Below the pieces are notes generated by a model. That model made no database searches and was not told the DNA's origin. It saw only the letters and a list, made by a program, of their open reading frames with translations. Of a stretch of DNA of 64,000 nucleotides, positions 54,262 to 64,000 are shown one piece after another. The DNA comes from Zygnema cylindricum (lineage: Eukaryota > Streptophyta > Zygnematophyceae > Zygnematales > Zygnemataceae), in the NCBI GenBank assembly GCA_037447655.1, contig JBBHKE010002613.1:1-64000 (forward strand). Direction: 5' to 3'. How positions within the stretch are numbered: position 1 is the first letter of the stretch; every line of letters starts with the position of its first letter. A program made the translations under genes and the position numbers.

Positions 54262-54412
54262 GGAGTCCAGGCTACACAAGGGTGTAGTGAATTAGAGTTT
54301 TTGCGTCCCAAGGTGCGACTTATTCATTGTCAAAGTCAAAATTGCATATACTATCCTAGAGGCTTTACGTAAGCTGAACATTAAGTGTACCAATGGAGGT
54401 CACATAATTACA
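54262..54412 (+). repeat. Internal R-U5 fragment inside H
   Basis: Begins at the leader hairpins (GGAGTCCAGGCTACAC) and ends precisely at the LTR terminus ..AATTACA, then jumps into RT. It matches 53781-53938 of the same element, so H has a third partial LTR. Confidence 0.85.
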
Positions 54413-55561
54413 TAAGTCCATTTATGGACTGAAGCAAGCTCCACGCCAATGGAACAAAAAGCTAGACGAGTTTTTTACGAGTTTGGGATATATTCGAATC
54501 AGTTCGGATCATTCTATCTACTTTTTTGAGGACGAGGAAGGTATAATTTTCATTGCCATATATGTTGATGATTTGCTTGTTTTGAGTAAATCAATGGAGA
54601 AAATCAATAGATTGAAAAAGGATCTAAAAGGTAGATTTGAAATGAAAGATTTGGGAGAGGCAAAGTACACTTGGGAATTAAAATGGAGAGAGATAGAGAA
54701 AAGAAAACAATTAGACTAACTCAAAAAGAAACAGTTGGGAATATACTTGAAATATTTCAATTGGAAAAGCAAATAGTTGTACGACTCCAATGGACTTAAA
54801 GAAGGGAAACGAGGGGAGCTTAGAAGAGGGAGTCTTGATCCTGGATAATGAGCTAGGACTTGAGGAAAGCAAGTTTATGCAAACAATTCTGTACAGACAG
54901 GTTGTCGGTAGTTTGATCTACTTTATGAATTGTACTCGTCCTGATATAGCTGCAGCTGTGGGAGTATTAAGTAGGAGTCTGAATGATCCTAGGAAGAAAG
55001 ATAGGGAAGCGGCCAAAAAGGTCATGCGATACTTGATAGGAACGAGAGATCTATGGTTGCATTTGGAAAGGGGATCATACTAACATCACCACTTGGAGTG
55101 ATGCTAGTTATGGGGATGCTCCGATGAGGTGTACTTCTGGGTATGTGTTGTATGTGCGGAATGGGGCTTACTGTTGGAGCAGTAAGCAACAAAAGGTGAG
55201 CAAAGTGATTGCTCAGTCCACCATGGAGGCTGAGTATATGGCCTCTTGTTTGGCTGTGAAAGAACTGATGTGGGTAAAATCTTTGCTTCAAGAATTAGGA
55301 TATACGAAGAGCGGAGTGCAAAAGGTATTTTGTGACAATCAAGCTGCGATTGCAATTGCAGCAAACCCAAAACATCACTTTAAAGCAAAGCATATGGATA
55401 TTCGATTGAGCTTTGTTAGAGAGAAGGTTGAGAATAAAATAATTAGTTTGGAATATAGACCGGATGGAAAGATGGTAGCACATATGATGACTAAGCCGGT
55501 TCCTTCTCCCAAATTAAAATTTTGTAGGGAGAAGTGTGGAGTGAAAGAAAAGATAGACTAG
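54413..55561 (+). pseudogene. pol: H reverse transcriptase C-terminal half and RNase H
   Basis: Starts at KSIYGLKQAPRQW; the N-terminal RT motifs are deleted. The YVDD site is at about 54560-54572 (IAIYVDDLLVLSK). A frame change near 54660 follows, then MDLKKGNEGS (54790 on), YRQVVGSLIYFMN, frame damage near 55080, and RNase H from 55124 (TMEAEYMAS, FCDNQAAI). The last motif reads AHMMTK; its Asp is replaced by His. Inactive. Confidence 0.9.
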
Positions 55562-55574
55562 AAAATAAATGGAG

Positions 55575-56672
55575 TGTTGAAAAAATGATATTTTATGTTC
55601 TATCTTTTTGGGTCATGCGGTTCTCATACTTGTTGTAGTCACTGAGATTTGACAGGCAGCCATGTCTACCTTAGACAGGTGAGGAGATAGGCAGAAGATT
55701 AGGCTCCTGCAAAAATATACTTGCCACAAACAGGATTTTATCCTGTAACCTCCGGACACCTGCCGTACGGAATAGGCACCCGCCTTATCCGTCAACCCTT
55801 GATGAATCGTTACGACTATTGTATTTGATATTTATTGCATATTCCATTTAACATCCTACAAAACGAAACGCAACATGGAACGTGTGGTACCGCACGAAAT
55901 GCAGTACCGCACAAAATTAATGAAACAAACATTTAATTTCGACGGACAAAATTAAATGTCGCGATCGACGGTTCGCAAAGTTAGAACGAATTTCAAGCGG
56001 AAAACACAGAATGTTGACCGTCGAAATTCACCAGTCAACACGGAACTTTGACCGGTGAAATTCAACGGTCAACATTTATTCGGCGCGCCGTTAGATCCAA
56101 CAGCGGAAATCGATTGCCGTAAAAAGAACGGACAGCACGCATGAGTGCCGGTATGCCGGAAATACTATCACGGAGCAGTTCGGCGAAATGGGAGGAAATG
56201 ACACGTGGCATCATCCTATTGGATGCCGGAAGAGAAAAAGGACAGAATGACGTTGACCTATTTGCCACGTAGTAGACCGGAGTGGTGCCGAATACATCCG
56301 TACATAAAGTACGGAGGCTTCAATACTTTATATGTACTATAGTTAGGGTACTCTATTTTGATTGTTTTAGAATAGCTATTAGGAGTAATTCATGACTTAG
56401 AAAAATATTGAAAAGTCCTCTCTCTCCTAGAGGCCATCTGTTCAAATATGCTGTCTTTCAACAACCATAACTTAATGCTCAGGGGAGCAAATTCAGTGAT
56501 TCTCTTTGCAACGGACTCAGGGAAGTGTAAGCTACACACGGGCGGAAATAGTCAGAGTTTTTGCGTCGCATGGTGGGACTTATTAATTGTCAAATTCAAA
56601 TGTGCATATACTATCCTAGAGGCTTCACATAAGCTGGACATTTTGTGTACCAATGGAGGTCACAGAATTACA
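55575..56672 (+). repeat. 3' LTR of H
   Basis: 1098 bp, preceded by polypurine-like gaaaataaatggag. Ends ..GTCACAGAATTACA. Very similar to the 5' LTR apart from small indels. Confidence 0.9.
55730..55800 (-). other. tRNA-like domain in LTR (antisense)
   Basis: Copy of the domain at 52977, with the perfect ACAGG/CCTGT T-arm-like hairpin. Antisense to its LTR. Confidence 0.6.
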
Positions 56673-56677
56673 CGTGC

Positions 56678-57529
56678 AACCATAAATCTCTGGTTCCTTC
56701 CAAGTATCTCGTGACTCTCTTGGCTGCCTCCCAATCTTTCTTCGTAAGATCATTCAGACTCCTACAGAGGACTCCGACTGCTGCGGCTATGTCCGATCAG
56801 GTTCAATTCATAAAGTAAATTAAGCTTCCTACAACCTATCTGTAACGAATACACTTCATAAAATGTCTCTCTTCTAGACTCATCTAATCATCTAGTATCA
56901 TCACTCCTTCTTCTACACTCCCATCACTTACTTTTTTCAAGTCCATGGGAGTGGTTCAACTGTTTGCTTTTTCCATCTGAAAATTTTCAAGCATATTTCC
57001 GATAGCTTATTTCTGAATAAGTATGATTATCCTCTTCTCCCTATCTCTTTCCATTTAAATCCCCAAAATATATTTAGCCTCCCCTAAATCCTTCATGTCA
57101 AATCTGCTGCTAAGATCTTTCTTTAGCTTATTGATCTTTTTCATAGACTTACTTAACACCAGCAAATCATCCACATAAATTGCAATAAAAATCACACCAT
57201 TCTCATCCTCAAACATATAAATAGAATGGTCAAAGTTGATCCGATTATATCCCAGACCGGTGAGGAACTCATCTAGTTTCTCGTTCCATTGTCTGGGAGC
57301 CTGCTTTAGTCCATATAAGGACTTTATAAGCATGCAGTCTTTGCTCTCCTCTCCTTCCTCTACAAAACCCTCTGGCTGCCGCATGAAGATTTTTTCCTCT
57401 AGTTCACCGTTGAGGAAGGCGGTCTTGAAATCCATCTGGTGAATTTCTATGTCTTGCGCTGCTGCTAGACTTAAGAGAATCCTTACAGATGGGAACCGAA
57501 CCACGAGGCAAAGGTCTCCCCATAACCTA
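56678..57529 (-). pseudogene. pol: Element G reverse transcriptase
   Basis: Minus strand, open for 149 codons at 57504-57055: VRFPSVRILLSLAAAQD, HQMDFKTAFLNGE, SLYGLKQAPRQW and IYVDDLLVLSK. Beyond 57055 it continues through several stops to WEAAKRVTRYLEGTRDL at 56690. Cut at 57529 by an LTR of the S family. Confidence 0.88.
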
Positions 57530-58101
57530 TGTTACGATTCATTGAAAGAATCGTACGCGCGCGGAATCAGTTCAATTTCGCGAAGTACCGTACCTTCCAG
57601 AATTTACCGAAAGTACTCATACGTACGTTTCGATAAAGTTCTATTCGTTTCGCAAAATATATTTTTTGTTTCGTTTCGCGTCTAGAATTGTGTTACGTCT
57701 AATATAGTACGATAGTACGTTAAGATTTGTGTAGTACTTTCGTTTGGTTTGTCGTTTTGCTATGTTTCAGCCCTTAGAAAAAATTAGAGTTTTCTAGTCT
57801 AATCTGCAGACAGGTGGCAGATTTCTGGAGGCTTCTTGGCGGCGCACGCTCACACGTGTCACGCCATGGCTGGTATTGTATTTAAAGGGACACCATGACT
57901 GTGTGTTAATCAATCAATGAGGAATTGGAGGATTATATGGAGTAATAGAAGAGAAAGAAAAAGATTGTAATTTCAGTTTTATATTAATGTGAGAATTTTT
58001 TGAAATGTCTCTTCAATATTGATTTAATGTTTTATAATCTGAATGCTTCTGCTGCTATAAGTGTTTTTAAGTGAGCTCAGAGTTTATTATCGATCCTTTC
58101 A
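57530..58101 (+). repeat. S-family LTR, extra copy
   Basis: 572 bp, TGTTACGATTC..CGATCCTTTCA, the same length as the two LTRs of S but more diverged (for example different sequence around 57780-57800 and 57925-57960). It joins the G RT at exactly the same base as the S 5' LTR joins its duplicate RT fragment. No PBS follows. Confidence 0.88.
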
Positions 58102-58692
58102 TTCGATTCGTATCAACGATATGTATAGTTTTGTACGGAACATATCTCCCAAATGTTTGCTTTGAACTCCGTCCGTCCGATCCTGGGATTCTGCTAGTCC
58201 GATGGTCAACGCGTGTATGTTAACATCGGCCCCTTTCTGAGATATCAGCAAAGGTCTGAGACGTCAACACGTATCCCTCTAGAAGTACAGTACACTCTAC
58301 TGTCCTTCATGCTATTGTAACACTAATTAACGTAAGTATTGTTGTTCTTTGGTCTAAAATAGACCGCAGAAGCCACCCAAACTATCATGCAAAAAGCTAA
58401 GCGAAGCTAAGTCAATGAACAATCATTTGAAATGCATCCTCCATTTAACATACATGCATACACAGATGCAATAAACAACAACTAGGGTTTCATGGAATAA
58501 TCAACATAAATAAACCCTATGACAACATCTAAGGTTTGATGGAATAATCGACATCAACAAACCCTAGGACTAATGCATAAACAATGCATATCAAACATAT
58601 ATAAAATAACATAAATAAATAATAACAGACAAATGCATCACACATAAACAAAAAGTATAATCAAAGTATAATCAAATAATCATTATATCATT
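58102..58692. other. Unassigned spacer between duplicated segments
   Basis: No PBS and no coding motif. Includes two similar 45-bp stretches (ggtttcatggaataatc.. and ggtttgatggaataatc.. near 58487 and 58531). AT-rich towards the right. Confidence 0.5.
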
Positions 58693-58969
58693 CAGACCGG
58701 TGAGGAACTCATCTAGTTTCTCGTTCCATTGTCTGGGAGCCTGCTTTAGTCCATATAAGGACTTTATAAGCATGCAGTCTTTGCTCTCCTCTCCTTCCTC
58801 TACAAAACCCTCTGGCTGCCGCATGAAGATTTTTTCCTCTAGTTCACCGTTGAGGAAGGCGGTCTTGAAATCCATCTGGTGAATTTCTATGTCTTGCGCT
58901 GCTGCTAGACTTAAGAGAATCCTTACAGATGGGAACCGAACCACGAGGCAAAGGTCTCCCCATAACCTA
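58693..58969 (-). pseudogene. Duplicate of the G RT fragment
   Basis: A copy of 57253-57529 (offset 1440) with no difference seen by eye, encoding the same VRFPSV..DEFLTGL segment. Confidence 0.93.
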
Positions 58970-59541
58970 TGTTACGATTCATTGAAAGAATTGTACGCGC
59001 GCAGAATCAGTTCAATTTCGCGAAGTACCGTACCTTCCAGAATTTACCGAAAGTACTTATACGTACGTTTCGATAAAGTTCTATTCGTTTCGCGAAATGA
59101 ATTTGTCGTTTCGTTTCGCGTCTAGAATTGTGTTACGTCTAATATAGTATGATAGTATATTTAGATTTGTGTAGTACTTTCGTTTGGTTTGTCGTTTTGC
59201 TATGTTTCAGCCCTTAGTGAGAATTAGAGTATTCTAGCTTAATCTGCGGACAGGTGGCAGATTTCTAGAGGCTTCTTGGCGGCGCACGCTCCCACGTGTC
59301 ACTGCATGGCTCGTATTGTATTTAAGGGACACCATGAATGTGTGTTAATTAATCAAGCAAGGAACACAAGGAGGAATAGAGACAAGGAGATAGAAGAGCA
59401 AAATTTGTAATTTCGGATTTTTATAAATATGAGATATTTCCGAAATGTCTCTTCAATGTTGATTTAATGTTTTATAATCTGAATGCTTCTGCTGCTATAA
59501 TTGTTTGTAAGTGAGCTCAGAATTTATTATCGATCCTTTCA
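58970..59541 (+). repeat. 5' LTR of S
   Basis: 572 bp, TGTTACGATTC..ATCCTTTCA. No tRNA-like domain or leader hairpin set of the main family. Confidence 0.93.
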
Positions 59542-59543
59542 TT

Positions 59544-59555
59544 TGGTATCGGAGC
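59544..59555 (+). other. Primer-binding site of S, 3' end of initiator tRNA-Met
   Basis: TGGTATCGGAGC, two bases after the LTR. It differs by one base from the usual plant copia PBS TGGTATCAGAGC, complementary to the tRNA 3' end including CCA. Confidence 0.85.
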
Positions 59556-59598
59556 GGGAAGAGCTCCATTGTGGTATCTCCTTGTCTAGTGTTGACGC

Positions 59599-61453
59599 AT
59601 GGGGGGAAAGAACAAAAAGAAGTCCCCTTTCACTCCCTCCTCTTCAGCTACCCCCGTTTCTAATCTTTGGGGAAATTTGCCGACTCCCGAGGATCCTCCT
59701 AAATAAGAGAGAGAGTTCAGTTTTACCGAAGCCGCATTTGAGTCATCATTCCCCACGGATTCATTTGATAAAAATAGAGGTGTCGGTGGCTCTATGTTCG
59801 ACAATCAAATGCGATAGTATTTGGAGAATTTCATGCGTCAGATTGATGAGAAATTCTTGGCCGTGGATAGGAGGTTTGATGAATTAACTCACGGTTATCA
59901 GGATCCCAATCTGGATGGAGATGATTCCGATGATAGTGATGGGGAGGCAAAGAAAGTGAAAGATAAGAGGGGGAAATTTAAGTTTGATGACGATTCCGAT
60001 TTAGAAGAAAATAGTCAAGGAGGAGTGGAAATGTTTCAGATGCCCGGAAAGACCGTCGTATTCAATGGATCGAATTACCCTTCGTAGAAGAAATATATTC
60101 GAGCTCAATTAATTTTGAGAGGCCTTTGGAAGGTCGTCAATGGAGAGGAGATAATGCCGGTTGGAGATGTGAAGGCTCGTCGGTTGTGGAAGCGAAAGAA
60201 TCTTGCGGCCATCACCGGATTAATGCAAACTTGTTCGGTATCCGTGCATGGTCATTTCCTCACGCATAGCACCGCACACGGATGTTGGAAGGCATTGGAA
60301 TCCCAATTTGAGAGAGGAATCCAAAACAAAGGGCAATATATGTTTTCCGATTTCATGCAAATTTAAGATGAAATCCAACGAATCTTTTGACGATGCCGTG
60401 AAGAGATTCAATATCATTGTGGAGCAACTTCTCAACAATGGGAGAGTGATCACGGAGGAGGACAAAGTAACCGGATATTTGAATGCATTACCGGATAAAT
60501 GGATCCACTTCAAGGATATTTTACTTGCGAGGGAATATAACACCTACAAGTTTATTGTGAATTATTTAAAGATGGCAGAGAGTAATCGTGTTAGCTCTTC
60601 AAAGGGCTTTTTGAGCACGGGATCCTTGAATGTGACCGCTCCCGAATTCGCGGAATTACATTATTTCCGTGGAAGAGGGGGTGGAAAAGGAGGAGGTACG
60701 AGAGGCCGTGGAAATTGGCTTGAAAGGGGCGGAAAATCAAGACCTCGGTCCGTCCAAAATGATAAAAGCAACGTCTTGTGTTTCCGTTGCAACCGGCCCG
60801 ATAATTTTTCGGCTTCTTGTCCGGAAAAGGAGAAAGAATGCTTCAATCGTGGGAAACTAGGCCACACGAGCCAACAATGCTACTCTAAATTTAGTAGCGG
60901 AGGAGTAAGAGGCGGTCGCAGTCTTGGAGGTCGCGGTCGCGGACGTGATAGTGGTCGTGGTCGTGGACGCTATGGCGGTCATGGCGGCAACCATGGAAAT
61001 TTTGTTGACTTGGGAAATTTTCAAGGAGACGAAGGAGGACAAACGTTCACTTGTCTCCACCTCTCTATTGATTCATTAAGTGAACCAAGTGACGCACGCG
61101 AAAATGAGTGGATAATTGACACGAGAGCGTCTCACCACGTTTGTACGGACGCTACAATGTTTGACGACATGCGTTCACTTACCGTCCCAAAGGTTATTAC
61201 GGTCGCAAGTGGACAAACGATTACGGTTGGTAAAGTGGGTACCGTTCGATTGAATTTACCTACATGTGACCGTTTTGGAAATGAAACTATTTCGGAGGCG
61301 TGTCTATTGAATGTCCTATATATTTCGGATGGTTCAGTGAATCTATTAAGCGTACCTCAAATTCAGCGTGCCGGTGGAAGCGTAGGCGATTCGCATATAT
61401 CCCGCCGATGGCAAATTAATCGGCGAAGGCGAAGTCACCAATTCGATGCATAG
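59599..61453 (+). pseudogene. gag: S gag and protease
   Basis: Starts at ATG 59599 (MGGKNKKKSPFTP). In-frame stops at 59704 (TAA), 59815 (TAG) and 60085 (TAG for the Trp of NYPSWKKY) break it. One extra A near 60355-60363 shifts the frame. Gag domain: FNGSNYPS, LNALPDKWIHF, YNTYKFIVNYLKMAE. Two knuckles near 60775-60885, each missing a ligand: the first lacks its His, the second its second Cys. An RGG-type Gly/Arg repeat follows (about 60900-61000). Protease site WIIDTRASHHVC, with Gly changed to Arg. A frame change near 61385 leads into integrase. Confidence 0.9.
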
Positions 61454-62831
61454 TCAACTTTTATGGAAGCGACCGAGGAAGAATGCTTCTTCCACGGGTA
61501 TTCTAAATCAAATCTCGGAATTAAAGGGAGATTTAACGTTATGGCACCATCGGATGTGTCATACATCCGAAGGAAATTTGAGGAAAATGATAAAAACAGC
61601 ATGTGTGAGAGGATTAGATCTTGCTACCGGCGAAAAAATAAATGGGTGTGATGGATGTAGTCAAGGACGACAAATTCGGAAATCACATCCAACGAAGGAT
61701 GTGAAATTTCGGGCTCAACATCCTTTGGAGCTTGTCCACGTTGATCTATGTAGACAAATTAAGCCGGAAAGCCTTGGAGGAAATCGATATGTTATGGTCA
61801 TCGTTGATGATTATTCAAGATTTTCGTGGGTTCGTTTATTGAAGAGGAAATCGGATGCTCTTGAAACTTTTATTGAGTGGCATGCATTTGCCGAAAGACA
61901 ATGCGAACAGAAATTGAAAGCCATTCGTTCGGATAATGGAGGAGAATTTATCGCATTCGAGAGGTATTGTAAGGAGAAAGGAATTACCTAACAATTTACT
62001 TCACCTTATTCTCCGGAATCGAATGGAGTAGCCGAAAGGAAAAATAGGACCTTACAAGAAATGGTGAGGGCGATGGTGCATTCGGCTAGTCAAAGTATCT
62101 CATTATGGGGAGATGCTATCCTCTTGGCCAATAACATTTGTAATCGGAGACTTACTTCGGTTTCCGGTGATAAAACACCATTCGAATTACTTTATGGGCG
62201 AAAACCGGCTCTCCATCATCTCTGAATTTGGGGATGTCATGCTACGCTGTATGTGGATCAAGTGAAAAGAAAAGGGAAATTTGCTGCGAGAAGTTGGCCC
62301 GAAATTTTTGTGGGATATAGCACGAAAGGAAATCTTTATCGTGTATTTGATCATGTTCGTCGCATTGTGGAAGAATCCAGAAATGTCAATTTTCATGAAC
62401 ACTTAAAATCGGTTATTGAAAAATCGGCAGAATTGAAGAAGAATCTTGATTTTTATGAGGTAGAGGAAGTTGCCAATTTCCCAGACATTGAGGATTCGGA
62501 TTCGGATGAGGAGTCAGAATCCGTTGTCAACATCAAGAAGGGAAAATCAAATGTTGATTCACAATCGGAGAAATTGGACATTGACATTGATGTTCGGAGT
62601 AATGTGAGCCGAAATTCCAAAATGTCGACGGAAAGTCAAACATCTTCGAGTTCAAAATCGAATGTGGACGAGGTGGAGAAGATTGTGGAACAAGTTCTGA
62701 TTCTTAGATGGAGTACTCGAGAGAATCGAGGAAAGAAACCGAATCGGCTTTCTTATGACAAAATTGGTGGAGAGAATTCTAATTCCCATTATTTCGTCTC
62801 CGATGCCAAGGAGACGGAATTCCTTTTATAG
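61386..62831 (+). pseudogene. pol: S integrase
   Basis: Zinc region LTLWHHRMCHTSEGN..CDGCSQGRQ, first Asp LVHVDLC, DDYSRFSWVRLL, second Asp SDNGGEF, Glu motif ESNGVAERKNRTL, C-terminal PEIFVGYSTKGN, then a Ser/Asp-rich linker. One frame throughout, with stops at 61989 (TAA), about 62222 (TGA, from HLRIWGC) and 62829 (TAG), each one transition from CAA, CGA or CAG. Confidence 0.9.
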
Positions 62832-62837
62832 CAATTA

Positions 62838-63014
62838 ATGTGCGAGAATCTGGCCGGCGATCCTCAATCATACGCGGAGGCGAGAAACTCATGTGATTGG
62901 GAAGCGAAGTGGAAGCCGGCATGGGAGAAGGAGTATAAGTCAATTGTGGAAAATTCGACACTTGAGGAAGCTGCCGATATGCTTACTAAGGCGGCGACGT
63001 TCGAGTGCTTTTAA
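62838..63014 (+). pseudogene. pol: S fusion stub: RT start joined to RNase H end
   Basis: 58 codons in the integrase frame. DPQSYAEARNSCDWEAKWK..NSTLE is the first motif of copia RT; it runs straight into EAADMLTKAATFECF, whose ADMLTK is the last motif of RNase H. Everything between, including YVDD, is missing. The element cannot make its own polymerase. Confidence 0.88.
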
Positions 63015-63062
63015 GAGGAAGACCTAAATTAGGGTTACTGTGATGGAGACGATTCTTCAATG

Positions 63063-63073
63063 AAGAGGGGGAA
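63063..63073 (+). other. Polypurine tract of S
   Basis: aagagggggaa directly before the 3' LTR. Confidence 0.85.
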
Positions 63074-63645
63074 TGTTACGATTGATTGAAAGAATCGTAC
63101 GCGCGCGGAATCAGTTCGATTTCGCAAAGTACCGTACCTTCCAGAATTTACCGAAAGTACTCCTACGTACGTTTCGATAAAGTTCTATTTGTTTCGCGAA
63201 ATGAATTTGTCGTTTCGTTTCGCGTCTAGAATTGTGTTACGTCTAATATACTACGATAGTATATTTAGATTTGTGTAGTACTTTCGTTTGGTTTGTCGTT
63301 TTGCCATGTTTCAGCCCTTAGTGAGAATTAGAGTATTCTAGCTTAATCTGCGGACAAGTGGCAGATTTCTAAAGGCTTCTTGGCGGCGCACGCTCATACG
63401 TTTCACCGCATAGCTGGTATTGTATTTAAGGGACACTATGAATGTGTGTTAATTAATCAAGCAAGGAACACAAGGAGGAATAGAGACAAGGAGATAGAAG
63501 AGCAAAATTTGTAATTTCGGATTTTTATTAATATGAGAAATTTCCGAAATGTCTCTTCAATGTTGATTTAATGTTTTATAATCTGAATGCTTCTGCTGCT
63601 ATATTTGTTCGTAAGTGAGCTCAGAATTTATTATCGATCCTTTCA
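63074..63645 (+). repeat. 3' LTR of S
   Basis: 572 bp, TGTTACGATTG..ATCCTTTCA, paired with 58970-59541. Confidence 0.93.
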
Positions 63646-63650
63646 ATCTA

Positions 63651-64000
63651 TCCCATCTTTTTGGGTGAACCCCTTTGCTACCAACCGAGCATTATATCTC
63701 TCAATGTTTTTATCTGGGTTTAGCTTCAGTTTAAATACCCATTTACACCTGATAGGTTTCTGTCTGGATGACAGTCCACCAACTCCCAAGTATTAGCCTC
63801 CAAAATTGAGCCATCTCATCATTTATCGCTCTAACCTATCTATCTCTCTTCGGATTGCCCATTGCCTCCGAGTATGACTGAGGCTCATCAATGAGATAGC
63901 TTTGTTACCTTGTGAGCAGCCTATTTTTTTTGTAATCGTTTGTTGCTCCTCCCTCCTCCCTCTAAGTCCAAGGCTGAAATGGAGGGAAGTCTTGGATTCC
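63651..64000 (-). pseudogene. pol: Element G RT N-terminus and linker
   Basis: Continuation of G beyond the S insertion: minus strand NPRLPSISALDLEGG, LEANTWELVDCHPDR and the degraded CKWVFKL region, with frame changes and stops. It runs off the window; integrase and gag of G would follow to the right. Confidence 0.82.

Larger units (their letters stand above)
52824..56672 (+). mobile_element. Element H: recombinant, internally deleted copia retrotransposon
   Basis: Two LTRs (1115 and 1098 bp), PBS, the first part of gag, an internal 150-bp R-U5 fragment, and RT-RNase H; 3.85 kb in total. Flanks are agtgt (52819-52823) and cgtgc (56673-56677), which fit a target duplication AGTGC with one change on each side, because G's RNase H reads correctly when the element is removed. 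Confidence 0.88.
58970..63645 (+). mobile_element. Element S: copia of a different family, RT/RNase H deleted
   Basis: 572-bp LTRs at both ends, PBS for the 3' end of initiator tRNA-Met, gag, protease, integrase, a stub of RT and RNase H, and a polypurine tract. Target duplication ACCTA (58965-58969) and ATCTA (63646-63650), one mismatch; removing the element restores G's RT reading. The two LTRs differ at roughly two dozen positions by eye. Confidence 0.93.

Noticed and set aside
60661-60867. Antisense gene opposite the S zinc-knuckle region
   Set aside because: It is the complement of the Gly/Arg-rich gag sequence; the plus-strand reading has clear knuckle motifs.

Overview
The window is a stretch of retrotransposon-dense plant nuclear DNA with no recognisable host gene. 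Almost everything identifiable is LTR retrotransposon of the Ty1/copia order (gag, protease, integrase, reverse transcriptase, RNase H, in that order), nested and broken. Plant origin is supported by the primer-binding sites: most elements carry GGTTATGGGCCCACC, the exact complement of the anticodon arm of plant-type initiator tRNA-Met as I remember it; the animal tRNA differs at one of these positions. The species cannot be named. There is a 10-base N gap at 38381.

Layout. 1-7.6 kb: tandem repeats, a decayed gag-like gene with two zinc knuckles, and unassigned DNA. 7.6-13.1 kb: two gag fragments with their LTRs, cut by other LTRs. 14.6-17.7 kb: an integrase fragment of another copia family fused head-to-head to a 5'-truncated element (B) with nearly intact RT-RNase H. 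18.4-29.4 kb: element C2 (minus strand), whose 3' LTR was split by a complete 6.4-kb element (E1, target-site duplication AGACC). 29.4-38.4 kb: a distinct copia lineage (T), whose long LTR was split by the complete 6.2-kb element A (target-site duplication ATTAC). 38.4-47.0 kb: element D and partial element E in tandem, sharing one LTR; D is interrupted by an LTR insertion with a GAGGA duplication. 47.2-50.1 kb: a diverged fragment F and decayed unassigned coding sequence. 50.1-64 kb: element G (minus strand) serving as a dock for three insertions: a solo LTR (GAAAA), a recombinant deletion derivative H (about AGTGC) and a copia element of a different family, S (ACCTA/ATCTA), which lacks RT and RNase H.

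How the main family seems built. Each LTR has, in order: a tRNA-like domain on the antisense strand with pol III B-box-like motifs; a cluster of GTAC motifs; a TATA-like box; and an R-U5 leader with four short hairpins whose stems change by compensation between subfamilies. The last hairpin ends at the LTR terminus. Its loop carries the ATG that opens gag, and gag is then read straight through the primer-binding site, which encodes Val-Met-Gly-Pro-Pro. Priming would use a 5'-half initiator tRNA, as in Drosophila copia. Element S instead has a standard PBS for the 3' end of the same tRNA.

One stretch is almost certainly not biological: 38391-38653, beside the N gap, is an exact mirror image (reversed but not complemented) of 38763-39025.
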